The notes beneath the pieces were generated by a model. That model was given only the letters and a program-made list of their open reading frames with translations. It did not search any database and was not told the origin of the DNA. Made by a program: the position numbers and the translations under genes. A DNA stretch of 64,000 bases from JAPPHA01 sp964291635 (GTDB taxonomy: Bacteria > Pseudomonadota > Alphaproteobacteria > Rhodobacterales > Rhodobacteraceae), in contig OZ219905.1 of the NCBI GenBank assembly GCA_964291635.2, positions 496,001 through 560,000 on the forward strand. The letters run 5' to 3'. Positions 1-8,709 of this stretch are shown here, piece by piece. The stretch's first letter is position 1. The number at the start of each line of letters is the position of its first letter.

Positions 1-120
1 GGACGCGTGCGCCGCGCGAAGCTGTACTACTTGCGCTCCCGGCGCGGGAAGTCCGCACGAATCGCCGAAAAGACCAACTACCGGCCAAGGTCCGGTTCGA
101 AGACGGAGGAACAGGACTGA
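1..120 (+). CDS. rplS: 50S ribosomal protein L19 (bL19), C-terminal part
   Basis: The window opens inside this gene; 39 codons and a TGA stop are visible in frame 1. The peptide GRVRRAKLYYLRSRRGKSAR followed by IAEK is the strongly conserved C-terminal core of L19, a large-subunit protein at the 30S/50S interface. A lineage-specific tail rich in Ser, Thr and Glu follows. The stop codon shares one base with the rpmE start (TGATG), so the two ribosomal genes are co-transcribed and probably translationally coupled. The 5' part lies outside the window. Confidence 0.95.
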   Translation, partial: GRVRRAKLYYLRSRRGKSARIAEKTNYRPRSGSKTEEQD

Positions 121-341
121 TGAAAAAGGGCCTGCATCCCGATTACCACAAGATCGAGGTCAAGCTGCTTGACGGCACAACCTACGAGACACGATCAACC
201 TACGGTTCGGAAGGCGATACTCTGACCCTCGAGATTGATCCGTCGGCTCATCCGGCGTGGACCGGCGGCGGGTTGAAACTCGTTGATTCCGGCGGCCGGG
301 TTTCCCGGTTCAAGAAAAGATACGAAGGTCTCGGGTTCTGA
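120..341 (+). CDS. rpmE: 50S ribosomal protein L31 (bL31)
   Basis: This 73-residue protein starts MKKGLHPDYHKI, the canonical N-terminus of bacterial L31, and ends KKRYEGLGF. L31 bridges the two ribosomal subunits near the central protuberance. No zinc-binding cysteines are present, so it is the cysteine-free form that does not act as a zinc store. The length is normal for alphaproteobacteria. The start ATG overlaps the rplS stop by one base. The gene converges on the D,D-carboxypeptidase gene downstream. Confidence 0.97.
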   Translation: MKKGLHPDYHKIEVKLLDGTTYETRSTYGSEGDTLTLEIDPSAHPAWTGGGLKLVDSGGRVSRFKKRYEGLGF

Positions 342-350
342 TCCGATTTC

Positions 351-368
351 GGCCCGGGAAACCGGGTC
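351..368 (+). terminator. Possible terminator hairpin after rpmE
   Basis: GGCCCGG and CCGGGTC can form a 7-bp stem closed by a GAAA tetraloop, ten bases after the rpmE stop. No T-tract follows, so intrinsic termination is uncertain; it may instead protect the mRNA 3' end. The remaining DNA up to the convergent gene at 531 shows no gene. Confidence 0.4.
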
Positions 369-530
369 ACTTGATCTGATCGTCGCGTCTTCTTTCCCCA
401 GCGCAGGTCTCACGCGCGCGCGATGTCAAACGCGTCCGCGGTCAGGCCTGCATTCTCGGTTCCCATTCCCAAGGGAACTCCTGGTTCCGGCAGAAACAGG
501 CGAACGCACAGGCGTTCGGCACATTCGAAT

Positions 531-1940
531 TCATAAGGTTTTCGTCAGAACGACAGGTTCGCAATACTCGTTCTCTGAATGCAAGCGCCTGCACGCCTTG
601 TTTGCTTCCGTTTCACTGAGATTGTTAAAGCTCGCCCTGAAACGTTTGCTTCCCTCGTGGGAAACCAATTCGACCATCCGGTCCACGGAAGACCCGGATT
701 TCGGGATTCTCAGGGCAACTGCCAAGAGATGCTTGTCAGCTTCGTAGGAATTCCAGAAATACCCGACGACCACGCTCCAGTTGCGCGGCCCGCTGTCATC
801 TGCACGGACAATCAGCCGCGACTGGCGATAGTCTTCCTTTACCCGATCAGGCGTCGGTGGAGGAAATCCGATGACCACGGTCGTCAGCGCGACCGGCGAT
901 GGTTCCGGACTGACGACTTCCACGTCGGCCGCGCCCTGGGCCTCGACCGCTTCGACCGATTCGAGCACTGCGACCTGAACGGCATCATCGATTTCCTCGG
1001 TCCCGGTTTGTGCGGCAAATTGACGCAACAACCGCTCCGGTCGCGACGGAGGCAACAGTCCCCCGAGACCGTCGGCAAGCATGACTCCGGCTTCCCCGTT
1101 CCAGATTATGCCTGGCAATGGCTTGACCTCGGCGTGTTGGGGAGACCGGTCAAATCCCATGTGAAGGAGCTCCGCAACGCGGTCGTCGCGGCGTTTCGCG
1201 GACTTGCCTCCAAATACGGTCGCGATGACACGCTTCTGACCGCGATGAGCTGACGCAACGAGGTTGAATCCCGCCGCCCGTGTATATCCGGTCTTGATTC
1301 CATCGGTTCCTGTGAACGACGTCAACAGCCTGCGATTCGTATTCCTGATCGTGGCGACGCCGGCATCAACGGTTCTCCGGGAGAAAAGGTGGTAATATTC
1401 AGGGAAATCATAAATGATCCTGCGTCCGAGGGTGGTCATGTCCCGGGCGGTCGACAGATGTCCGTTCTGGGTCAAGCCATGGGCATTCTTGAAAACCGTC
1501 TTGCTCATGCCCATCTGCTTGGCCGTCGCCGTCATCCTGCGGGCGAAAGCCGCTTCACTGCCGGAAATCGCCTCGCCCAAGGCAGTTGCGGCGTCGTTGG
1601 CCGACCTGATTGCCGCAGCCCGGATCAAGTACCGGATCGATATCCTTTGCCCGGCTCTCAGCCCGAGTTTGGACGGTGGTTCACTCGCCGCGTGGCGCGA
1701 AATCCTGACCTTGGTGTCCAGGCCAATCTCACCGCCTTCAACTGCCTGAAACGTTACGTACAGCGTCATCATCTTGGTGAGGGAAGCAGGATGCAACCGG
1801 GTGTCGGCGTTCCTGGAATGCAAGACCTTTCCGGTTCGCGCGTCCATTACCATTGCCGCGTATGGTGCGGCTCCGGCAGTCAATACCGAAAGAATCAAAA
1901 GAAATGCGGCGGTTGCCGCCACACGAGTCATCGACCTCAT
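531..1940 (-). CDS. dacA: D-alanyl-D-alanine carboxypeptidase with C-terminal SPOR-like domain
   Basis: Penicillin-binding serine peptidase of the PBP5/6 (S11) family that trims the terminal D-Ala from peptidoglycan stem peptides in the periplasm. Numbered from the ATG at 1940, a hydrophobic signal peptide covers residues 1-25. The three catalytic motifs are intact: SLTK at 53-56, SAN at 113-115 and KTG at 216-218. After a Pro/Val-rich linker, the last 80 residues look like a SPOR domain, which binds denuded septal glycan and would direct the enzyme to the division site. An in-frame TTG lies one codon upstream, but the ATG fits a GTGAG ribosome-binding site better. It is convergent with rpmE. 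Confidence 0.9.
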   Translation of the reverse strand: MRSMTRVAATAAFLLILSVLTAGAAPYAAMVMDARTGKVLHSRNADTRLHPASLTKMMTLYVTFQAVEGGEIGLDTKVRISRHAASEPPSKLGLRAGQRISIRYLIRAAAIRSANDAATALGEAISGSEAAFARRMTATAKQMGMSKTVFKNAHGLTQNGHLSTARDMTTLGRRIIYDFPEYYHLFSRRTVDAGVATIRNTNRRLLTSFTGTDGIKTGYTRAAGFNLVASAHRGQKRVIATVFGGKSAKRRDDRVAELLHMGFDRSPQHAEVKPLPGIIWNGEAGVMLADGLGGLLPPSRPERLLRQFAAQTGTEEIDDAVQVAVLESVEAVEAQGAADVEVVSPEPSPVALTTVVIGFPPPTPDRVKEDYRQSRLIVRADDSGPRNWSVVVGYFWNSYEADKHLLAVALRIPKSGSSVDRMVELVSHEGSKRFRASFNNLSETEANKACRRLHSENEYCEPVVLTKTL

Positions 1941-2618
1941 CAAAAAATGCTCACTTGCCTTGAACTGCCCATTTGATTTCGCCGTTTGCCACGGTCTTGG
2001 TCACAGACTAGCATGGGGCAAGCATGAGTAAAGCCGTTCCAATACGACGATCTGCTGTTTTGGCAGTGCCATTTCGGAAGAATAATGGCCGTTAAAGCCT
2101 TTCTGTGCAAGTAAAACCACGAGTCAATGTGGGGTAGTCCCAAGATTCCACAATATCGCGTAATCGGCCATGGACTTTGCGCATGACCGCGTACTGCTTG
2201 ACCGTATGCGATAATTCACCGGCCATTTCGGAACGTTCGGGATTGAAAAGAACATTTCCGGAACATTCCGGAATTCAACCGGCGATTCCCTGGTGGCCGG
2301 CGGACCGAAAACGATTGACGCCGATCCCCGACGGTCCAGCGTTCCAGAACCAAATCGCCGCAGTTCCAGGGGCGCCCTTCAAAAACGAGCCCGATTTCGG
2401 CTTCGGCCGCAGGAAAACGCCCTGTCAAATCCCTTGCCGGTTGTCCTTTTCCAGTCGATACAGGTCGAAGAGGCGTGACCATGCGTACACGATCCACCAT
2501 GGACCGAACGTTACCGAATAGGCCTGCTGCCTATCCGGCAGAGTGCGCCGGGACTTGACATTTCCGGCTGAATTCCGATGCTGAACCGGTCCACGAAACC
2601 ATATGTTTGTATGCATCG
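1941..2618. other. Gene-poor intergenic region between dacA and clpS
   Basis: No convincing coding sequence is visible; the small open frames lack family resemblance and ribosome-binding sites. Around 2250-2280 the motif TTCCGGAA occurs next to the palindrome ATTCCGGAAT, giving a cluster of related inverted repeats that could bind a dimeric regulator. The region must carry the promoters of the divergent dacA and clpS genes. Confidence 0.5.
2555..2590 (+). promoter_or_regulatory. Possible sigma-70 promoter of clpS
   Basis: A perfect TTGACA box lies at 2555-2560, about 60 bases before the clpS start codon. The -10 region about 17 bases downstream (ATGCTG) matches the consensus poorly. The call rests on the -35 box and its position. 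Confidence 0.35.
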
Positions 2619-2963
2619 ATGGTGACACCTTTTACGCACGCCCCGTCGGCAAATCAGGGTCAGGAGCCGGATTCCGGCGTCCTGACGGATGTGAAGCCGA
2701 AAACCGAGAGGCCTCCGCTCTACAAGGTGCTGCTGATCAACGACGACTACACACCCATGGATTTTGTGGTCCACGTCCTTGAGATGGTTTTCAGCATGGA
2801 ATATCCACGAGCTGTGGCGCTCATGCTGACGGTTCATCAAACCGGCCATGCGATCATCGGCGTATTTTCCAGAGAGGTTGCCGAGACAAAGGTTTCCCAG
2901 GTCATGGAATACGCCCGGCATCACGGCCATCCGCTGCAATGCACCATGGAAAAGGAACAATAG
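2619..2963 (+). CDS. clpS: ATP-dependent Clp protease adaptor ClpS
   Basis: ClpS is the N-recognin that delivers N-degron substrates to ClpAP. The core from KVLLINDDYTPMDFVV through EMVFSM to the HYTGHAI-equivalent HQTGHAIIGVFSREVAE is intact, including the Asp-Asp pair and the substrate-pocket region. The N-terminal 30 residues are a flexible Pro/Ser-rich extension, as in other ClpS proteins. ATG at 2619 gives 114 residues. A TTG four codons upstream is possible; neither start has a strong Shine-Dalgarno sequence. rsmC starts 25 bases downstream on the same strand. Confidence 0.93.
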   Translation: MVTPFTHAPSANQGQEPDSGVLTDVKPKTERPPLYKVLLINDDYTPMDFVVHVLEMVFSMEYPRAVALMLTVHQTGHAIIGVFSREVAETKVSQVMEYARHHGHPLQCTMEKEQ

Positions 2964-2988
2964 GCTCCGGTTCGGACCGCCTGGTCAC

Positions 2989-4008
2989 ATGAGCGTACGC
3001 GACCGCCTCGGTCTTCCCTTCCTGGACGGGCAACTCGCGGTGCCCGAATTTGGATCAACCGTTGTCTGGAACGGGAATCCCCGACCATTTTACGGATCGC
3101 TACCTCGGGAGCGCGTCTATTTTGTTCAAGGTGACTGGCTAAGGTCGCAGCGGTTTTCAAGGGATGGATTTCGTACCGGTACGTCGAACACCGGACTCGC
3201 CTCCCTGGCGATCGTCGAGATCAACCGGTCAAGGAAGGCAACGCTTGGCCTGATCGGAATCGCCTATTCCGGCCTCGAGACCGGCGGAACGCTGGTGATC
3301 GACGGAAAGCGTGACATGGGCATAGACGGGATTCTCAACGCGGTCCGCTCGAGGCATCCCGTGAATGGATCGATTTCAAAGCAGCACGGTCGCGTGTTCT
3401 GGTTGACACGCCATGCGGATGAACCCGGCGATTTCCGGCAATGGAAACGCCTCCTCGAACCCCGCCGGAACGGCGACGGGTTCTTTACCGTCCCGAACCT
3501 GTTCAGTTCGGAAGTGGTCGATCCGGGATCTGCACTCCTGGCGGACGCCCTTTCCCCTCTTCGGGGTCATGGCGCAGATTTCGGATCCGGGTGGGGATGG
3601 CTTTCGGCTCAAGCCCTCGCCAACAACCCGGGAATCGCGAGCCTGTCCCTGATCGACTGCGAATCCGAAGCGATTCGGTGCGCCCGGCTGAACGTACTCG
3701 ACAACCGCGCCCGGTTTACCTGGGCGGATGTCATGAACTGCGCATTCGACCGGAAACTCGACTTCGTATTGATGAATCCCCCGTTCCATCGAACGACCAT
3801 GCCCGATCCTGGTCTCGGAATCGGATTTGTTCGTCGTGCGGCCGCTGTTCTTCATCCATCAGGTTCGCTTCACCTGGTGGCAAATCGCCACCTGCCGTAC
3901 GAGGAGACAGTGAAGTCCTGCTTCCGGTCATGGCGAACCTTAAGTGAGGCAAACGGATACAAGGTAGTCCGGGCGCGTAAACCGAGATCGCGGGTTCGAC
4001 CCGCCTGA
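2989..4008 (+). CDS. rsmC: 16S rRNA (guanine-N2)-methyltransferase, RsmC-type
   Basis: This 339-residue protein has the RsmC layout: a divergent N-terminal methyltransferase-like half (about 1-165) and a catalytic SAM-binding C-terminal half. The SAM motif DFGSGWG lies at 197-203 and the N2-guanine signature NPPF at 263-266. RsmC methylates G1207 of 16S rRNA. The frame stays open upstream into clpS, but ATG 2989 is the first start outside clpS and gives the family length. The C-terminus is rich in Arg. The gene is convergent with hemC. Confidence 0.85.
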   Translation: MSVRDRLGLPFLDGQLAVPEFGSTVVWNGNPRPFYGSLPRERVYFVQGDWLRSQRFSRDGFRTGTSNTGLASLAIVEINRSRKATLGLIGIAYSGLETGGTLVIDGKRDMGIDGILNAVRSRHPVNGSISKQHGRVFWLTRHADEPGDFRQWKRLLEPRRNGDGFFTVPNLFSSEVVDPGSALLADALSPLRGHGADFGSGWGWLSAQALANNPGIASLSLIDCESEAIRCARLNVLDNRARFTWADVMNCAFDRKLDFVLMNPPFHRTTMPDPGLGIGFVRRAAAVLHPSGSLHLVANRHLPYEETVKSCFRSWRTLSEANGYKVVRARKPRSRVRPA

Positions 4009-4201
4009 TCGCCGCGATTTTCATTCGGCTGGCGATGTCGTGGTCGCGCCTGTCGGCGCGGATCCAATGACCGCTGCCGGCTGCATCGAAAACGCTTCCC
4101 GACAAGACCCTCGGATGACGTCCCCGTCGGGTCAATCGAACCCCGATGACCTGGCGGGTACGCCTTCCTCCACCTGATCACCTCATGCTCCACGAAAGCG
4201 G

Positions 4202-5140
4202 TTAGCCTTTCAGCCATCGGTTTGCACGCGGATCGCTTTGCAACCGGTCCGCCAGCTCGACCCCGAGTTGTCCCGCACCGTCGGACGGACCATTGATTTC
4301 CCCCTGTATTCGAGACCATCCCGATGGATGCAGAATCTCGCAACACAAACGGATTTCGGAATCCGTCAGCTCGGCGAGCCCGGCGATCGCACTCCGGCAC
4401 GAACCGCCAAGGCTTTCGAGAAACGCTCTTTCCGCCATCATCCTTACCGCGGTCGCCTGATCCGTCGCCGAAGACAGGGTTTCCACGAGTTCACAATCAT
4501 CCTCCCTGGCATCGATGCCGATTGCGCCCTGACAAAGGGCCGGAAGCATCTCGCCCGGATCAAACGGCGCAGTTGCGTACTCGACGAGGTCGAGCCTCTG
4601 CAATCCTGCCATCGCAAGAATTGTTGCGTCTGCGTCCCCACGATCAAGCTTCCGCAACCGGGTTTCCACGTTACCCCTGAACGCAACAACCTCCAGGTCC
4701 TGCCGCATGGCCATGATCTGGCTGCGCCTGCGCGGGCTGCTTGTTCCGATCCGGGATCCTTCAGGCATTGACCCAAGGGTTGCATGGGACAAGGATACGA
4801 ACGTGTCCCGTACATCTTCGCGCTTGAGATAGCAGCAGGTCCGGATTCCGCTGACCGCGTGACCTGGCCGGTCCTTCATCGAATGAACGGCGACATCGAT
4901 TTTCCCCGCCAGCAGAGCATCATCTAGTTCACGGACAAACAGTCCTTTGCCGCCAATTTCGTACAGGGGCCGATCCTGGACGGCGTCGCCGGTCGTCCTG
5001 ATGGTCACGACTTCCAACGCCGCCGGATCGACATCGAAGCGCCCGATCAATAGCCGGCGGAACCTTTCGGCCTGGACACGCGCGAGCCGGGATTCCCGCG
5101 TTCCGATCCTCAGTCGACCATTCGGCAGATTCAGTTCCAT
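4202..5140 (-). CDS. hemC: Hydroxymethylbilane synthase (porphobilinogen deaminase)
   Basis: HemC polymerises four porphobilinogen units into hydroxymethylbilane, using a covalently bound dipyrromethane cofactor. The N-terminal RIGTRESRLA motif, the catalytic HSMKD at 86-90 and the cofactor-binding Cys248 in GGSCRSA are all present. Start choice: ATG 5140 is preceded by AAGGG at good spacing and matches family N-termini, so it is preferred over the ATG at 5155. Length is 312 residues. hemC is divergent from hemE, with 133 bases between the two chosen starts. Confidence 0.95.
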   Translation of the reverse strand: MELNLPNGRLRIGTRESRLARVQAERFRRLLIGRFDVDPAALEVVTIRTTGDAVQDRPLYEIGGKGLFVRELDDALLAGKIDVAVHSMKDRPGHAVSGIRTCCYLKREDVRDTFVSLSHATLGSMPEGSRIGTSSPRRRSQIMAMRQDLEVVAFRGNVETRLRKLDRGDADATILAMAGLQRLDLVEYATAPFDPGEMLPALCQGAIGIDAREDDCELVETLSSATDQATAVRMMAERAFLESLGGSCRSAIAGLAELTDSEIRLCCEILHPSGWSRIQGEINGPSDGAGQLGVELADRLQSDPRANRWLKG

Positions 5141-5273
5141 CGCAACCCTTGCCATTCGATGCCATGTGGCGGCCCGGGAAATGCGACGGACCTGTTTGAG
5201 GCTTCATGCCCGAGTCCACAAATGGTATTGCCGTCCGCGATCACCGGCCGTTGATACCAGGGAGCGCTGTCAA

Positions 5274-6329
5274 CTGAACACATCTCGAAAACCCCTTCTC
5301 AAGGCATTGTACCGCAAGACCCTGCCGACGCCTCCTGTCTGGATGATGAGGCAGGCCGGTCGATACCTGCCTGAATACATGAAAACCAGAGCTCGTGCCG
5401 GGAGTTTCCTCAATCTGTGTTATACGCCGGAACTCGCCGCCGAGGTCACCCTGCAACCGATACGGCGTTTCGGATTCGACGCTGCGATCCTGTTCGCCGA
5501 CATCCTGCTTCTTCCCCATGCGCTGGGTTGCGAGCTTGACTTTCCCGAAGGGCGGGGGCCGCAATTGTCCGCCATCCGGAAATCCGAAGACCTGGGGAGA
5601 CTGGCTTCGGCCGGGGACATCCACCGAAAGCTCGAGCCCGTATACCGAACGGTCCGGATTCTCAGTGACGCGTTGCCCGGCGATGTGGCGTTGATCGGGT
5701 TTGCCGGCGCACCTTGGACGGTTGCGACCTACATGATCGCCGGCCGCGGAACCCCCGGACAGGAACCCGCGCACTCAATGCTCCGAGAGAACCGCCCCCT
5801 GTTCGACCGGTTGATGGAGCTGCTCACCGACGCGACAATCCGCTACCTTGAGCAGCAGGCCAGGGCCGGCGCCGAAGTTCTGAAGATCTTCGACAGCTGG
5901 TCGGGTAGCCTGACCCGAGGCGACGGCCTGTTCGACCGGTATTGCACGCGGGTCCATGAACGAATCGTCAAGGCGCTCAACTCGAGTTGTCCGGATGTTC
6001 CCGTCATCGGATTTCCGAGGGGAGCTGGTCGGAATTATCGGGACTACGCAACTCGTACCGGCGTATCCGGACTGGCCCTCGACACCGACGTCGACGTCGA
6101 GTGGGCAGCAAAACATCTTCAGTCAGCAGCCTGCGTGCAGGGAAATCTCGATCCGCGTCTCATGGTAACCGGCGGCAGGAAACTCGTTTCCGAGACCAGG
6201 AGAATTGTCGGGGCATTCGCGAATGGCCCGCACATTTTCAACCTGGGGCATGGCATCACGCCGGACGGTGATCCAGACAATGTCCTGAGAATGCTCGAGG
6301 TGGTTAGGGAGCCCCCCCTGTGCCGCTGA
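5274..6329 (+). CDS. hemE: Uroporphyrinogen decarboxylase
   Basis: HemE decarboxylates uroporphyrinogen III to coproporphyrinogen III. The signature PVWMMRQAGRYLPEY lies at residues 21-35, and GFAGAPWTVATYM and NLGHGI are conserved. The frame extends upstream, but the family N-terminus coincides with a CTG codon at 5274 that follows GGGAG by ten bases; there is no ATG, GTG or TTG between the divergent hemC gene and the conserved core that fits. A CTG start giving 351 residues is therefore proposed. The next in-frame TTG, 13 codons on, would remove conserved residues. It is convergent with hemF. Confidence 0.92.
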   Translation: MNTSRKPLLKALYRKTLPTPPVWMMRQAGRYLPEYMKTRARAGSFLNLCYTPELAAEVTLQPIRRFGFDAAILFADILLLPHALGCELDFPEGRGPQLSAIRKSEDLGRLASAGDIHRKLEPVYRTVRILSDALPGDVALIGFAGAPWTVATYMIAGRGTPGQEPAHSMLRENRPLFDRLMELLTDATIRYLEQQARAGAEVLKIFDSWSGSLTRGDGLFDRYCTRVHERIVKALNSSCPDVPVIGFPRGAGRNYRDYATRTGVSGLALDTDVDVEWAAKHLQSAACVQGNLDPRLMVTGGRKLVSETRRIVGAFANGPHIFNLGHGITPDGDPDNVLRMLEVVREPPLCR

Positions 6330-6368
6330 GAATCGGGCGGGAAGGGGAGCTTACGTCAATGGAGCCCG

Positions 6369-7295
6369 TCACTTCCACCTGGCGACGGGAGGCATGCTCA
6401 TCAGCACGGCATCGACATCATGCCCTGATTCCAGGCCGAATCGCGTGCCCCTGTCGTAGAGCAGGTTGAATTCGGCGTAGCGCCCGCGCCTGGTCAACTG
6501 GATTTCCCGCTCCGCCTCCGTCCAGGTCTCGCAACGCCTCCGTTCGGCGATCGGCAGCCAGACCTCGCCGAAAGCATGCCCGACGCCTTGCACGAATGCG
6601 AAGTCGGCATCACCGTCTCCGGTATCGAGATCGTCGAAAAAAATTCCACCCGCCCCTCGTGCTTCCTGGCGATGCGGAAGCCAGAAATACCTGTCTGCCC
6701 AGTCTTTGAATCGGGCATAGTAGTCCCGGTCGTGCCGTTCGCAGATTCCCTGGAGTGCGCGGTGGAACCTGTTCGTATCGTCCGGGTTTTCGATGGAAGG
6801 GTTCAGGTCGATCCCTCCTCCGAACCACGTCGCAACGGGGGTCCAGAACATTCGCGTATTCATGTGAACCGCCGGGACCCTCGGGTTGTTCATGTGCGCA
6901 ACGAGCGAGATTCCCGAAGCCCAGAACCGCGGGTCTTCCTTCAACCCCGGAATGTCGCGGCGCGCAGTCAGGGACCTGAGCATCCTGGAGTCGAGGCTTC
7001 CATGGACCGTCGACACGTTGACCCCGGCCTTTTCGAACACCCGGCCGTCCCGCATGACCGACATGATCCCGCCGCCGGGGTCCCCCGTCCCCTGGCGGAC
7101 GGTGTTTCGGACTTCAAACCTTCCCGGTGCACGGTCGGCAAGCGGTCCGGTTTCATGCCGGTCTTCAAGAGACTCGCATTGCGCACGAACCTCGTCTCGC
7201 AGCGACTGAAACCAGTTCGCAACGCGCTGTCGCCGGGTGCCGATCTCTTTCTCCAACAGAGAACCCCTTGTTGAGCGCTGCACGTCTTCACCCAC
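6369..7295 (-). CDS. hemF: Oxygen-dependent coproporphyrinogen III oxidase
   Basis: HemF converts coproporphyrinogen III to protoporphyrinogen IX with molecular oxygen. Hallmarks are GGGIDLNP, HMNTRMF, the GGIFFDDL segment and the C-terminal RYAEFNLLYDRGT. The length of 308 residues is normal. The first start is GTG 7295; a second GTG four codons later is equally possible, since neither has a clear ribosome-binding site. The gene lies 108 bases downstream of hemA on the same strand and may share its transcript. The enzyme implies aerobic heme synthesis. Confidence 0.94.
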   Translation of the reverse strand: MGEDVQRSTRGSLLEKEIGTRRQRVANWFQSLRDEVRAQCESLEDRHETGPLADRAPGRFEVRNTVRQGTGDPGGGIMSVMRDGRVFEKAGVNVSTVHGSLDSRMLRSLTARRDIPGLKEDPRFWASGISLVAHMNNPRVPAVHMNTRMFWTPVATWFGGGIDLNPSIENPDDTNRFHRALQGICERHDRDYYARFKDWADRYFWLPHRQEARGAGGIFFDDLDTGDGDADFAFVQGVGHAFGEVWLPIAERRRCETWTEAEREIQLTRRGRYAEFNLLYDRGTRFGLESGHDVDAVLMSMPPVARWK

Positions 7296-7403
7296 CTGGC
7301 GATTCGTCGTGGCCCGTGGACGGAGTGGGAACCCACGGACGTTCAGATCAGGACGTGCCGGTGCGCGAGCGGCGTCGCCCCGGGTTGCCCGGCGCCCAAA
7401 CCG

Positions 7404-8618
7404 TCAAGCAGCCGCGCGCGCCAGAGCGCACTGGTTCCAGAGCGCTGACAGCGCACCGACAAGCTTGTCTATGTCGGCGTCATCGTGCAGGGGTGAAGGA
7501 GTGATCCGCAGGCGTTCAGTTCCACGTGGCACCGTCGGGTAATTGATCGGAGCGACATAGATTCCGTAGTCCCTTCGCAGGATCTCGCTGATCTGGCGGC
7601 ATTTTTCCGGATCCTTGATCAGGACCGCGACGATATGGCTGCCGTGTCCCATGTGCGGGACGCCAACTGCGTCAAGACGGCGGCGGAGGCGCTCGACCTG
7701 GCGTCTCTGCTGCATTCGCTCCCGGTCGCTGATCTTCAGATGGCGCACAGCCGCCAGGCTTGCTGCCGCAATAGCCGGGGGCAGCGAGGTCGTGAAGATG
7801 AACCCGCTCGCGAACGACCTGACGAAATCGCAGCAGGTCCGGGAAGCCGCGATGTATCCCCCCTGGCATCCGAAGGCCTTTGCGAGCGTTCCTTCTATGA
7901 TGGTGATCCGGTCTGCAATCCCGTCCCGCTCCGCAATGCCGGCGCCGCGACGACCGTAGAGTCCGACGGCGTGGACTTCATCCAGGTAGGTCATCGCCCC
8001 GTACCGATCGGCAACATCACAGATGGCGCCGATCGGCGCGATATCGCCATCCATCGAGTACAAGGACTCGAACGCGACGATTTTCGGGACATCCGGCGGA
8101 AGCTCGCTCAGTTTTCGGTCAAGGTCCTCCACGTCATTGTGCCGCCAGATCAATTTCGTGGCACGGGAGTGGCGAATACCCTCGATCATCGACGCGTGAT
8201 TGGCCGAATCCGAAAGGATGGCCGTGCCGGGAATCCGCGACGCTATGGTTGAAAGCGTGCTCCAGTTGGCGACATATCCGGATGTGAACAGGAGTGCCGC
8301 TTCCTTGTTGTGGAGATCGGCTAGTTCCCGTTCCAGAAGCACATGGCAATGATTGGTTCCCGAGATGTTGCGGGTCCCGCCCGAACCGACCCCGTAGCGG
8401 GAAATTGCATCCTTTGCGGCCCGGATAACGGATTCGTGCTGCGCCATGCCGAGGTAATCGTTCGAACACCAGACCGTGATGTCGGACTTTCCGTCATGTT
8501 CATGGCTGGTAGCATCCGGAAAGCTGCCCCTTCGGCGTTCAATTTCCGCAAAGATCCGGTAATTGCCCTCTTTTTTCAGGGCATTGACGTGGCGCTGAAA
8601 AATGTCGTCAAATTCCAT
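7404..8618 (-). CDS. hemA: 5-aminolevulinate synthase (Shemin pathway)
   Basis: A PLP-dependent alpha-oxoamine synthase that condenses glycine with succinyl-CoA to 5-aminolevulinate, the first heme precursor. The glycine-binding loop SNDYLGM, the DEVHAVG motif (213-219) binding the cofactor, and the Schiff-base Lys247 in GTLAKAFG are intact. This route is restricted to alphaproteobacteria and mitochondria, which supports the taxonomic reading. ATG 8618 gives 404 residues. trcR lies 91 bases upstream and hemF 108 bases downstream, both on the same strand. Confidence 0.96.
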   Translation of the reverse strand: MEFDDIFQRHVNALKKEGNYRIFAEIERRRGSFPDATSHEHDGKSDITVWCSNDYLGMAQHESVIRAAKDAISRYGVGSGGTRNISGTNHCHVLLERELADLHNKEAALLFTSGYVANWSTLSTIASRIPGTAILSDSANHASMIEGIRHSRATKLIWRHNDVEDLDRKLSELPPDVPKIVAFESLYSMDGDIAPIGAICDVADRYGAMTYLDEVHAVGLYGRRGAGIAERDGIADRITIIEGTLAKAFGCQGGYIAASRTCCDFVRSFASGFIFTTSLPPAIAAASLAAVRHLKISDRERMQQRRQVERLRRRLDAVGVPHMGHGSHIVAVLIKDPEKCRQISEILRRDYGIYVAPINYPTVPRGTERLRITPSPLHDDADIDKLVGALSALWNQCALARAAA

Positions 8619-8709
8619 GCCTGCATCGGTCCCGTTCTGGTAATCGGTCGAGTAATGATCTGGCTGTCGTCACTGGCCAGGCAGCGCCCAATCACGGCCC
8701 CGGGTCGGG

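Noticed and set aside
3985..4010. T-arm-like GCGGGTTCGACCCGC at the rsmC end, suggesting a tRNA
   Set aside because: No acceptor, D-arm or anticodon arm could be placed around it; it lies inside the rsmC coding sequence.
4947..5273. Long N-terminal extension of hemE
   Set aside because: It would overlap divergent hemC, has no family resemblance and is not needed for HemE length.
5141..5273. hemE-linked chromosomal origin, as in Caulobacter
   Set aside because: The hemC-hemE gap is 133 bases and contains no DnaA-box cluster or AT-rich unwinding region.
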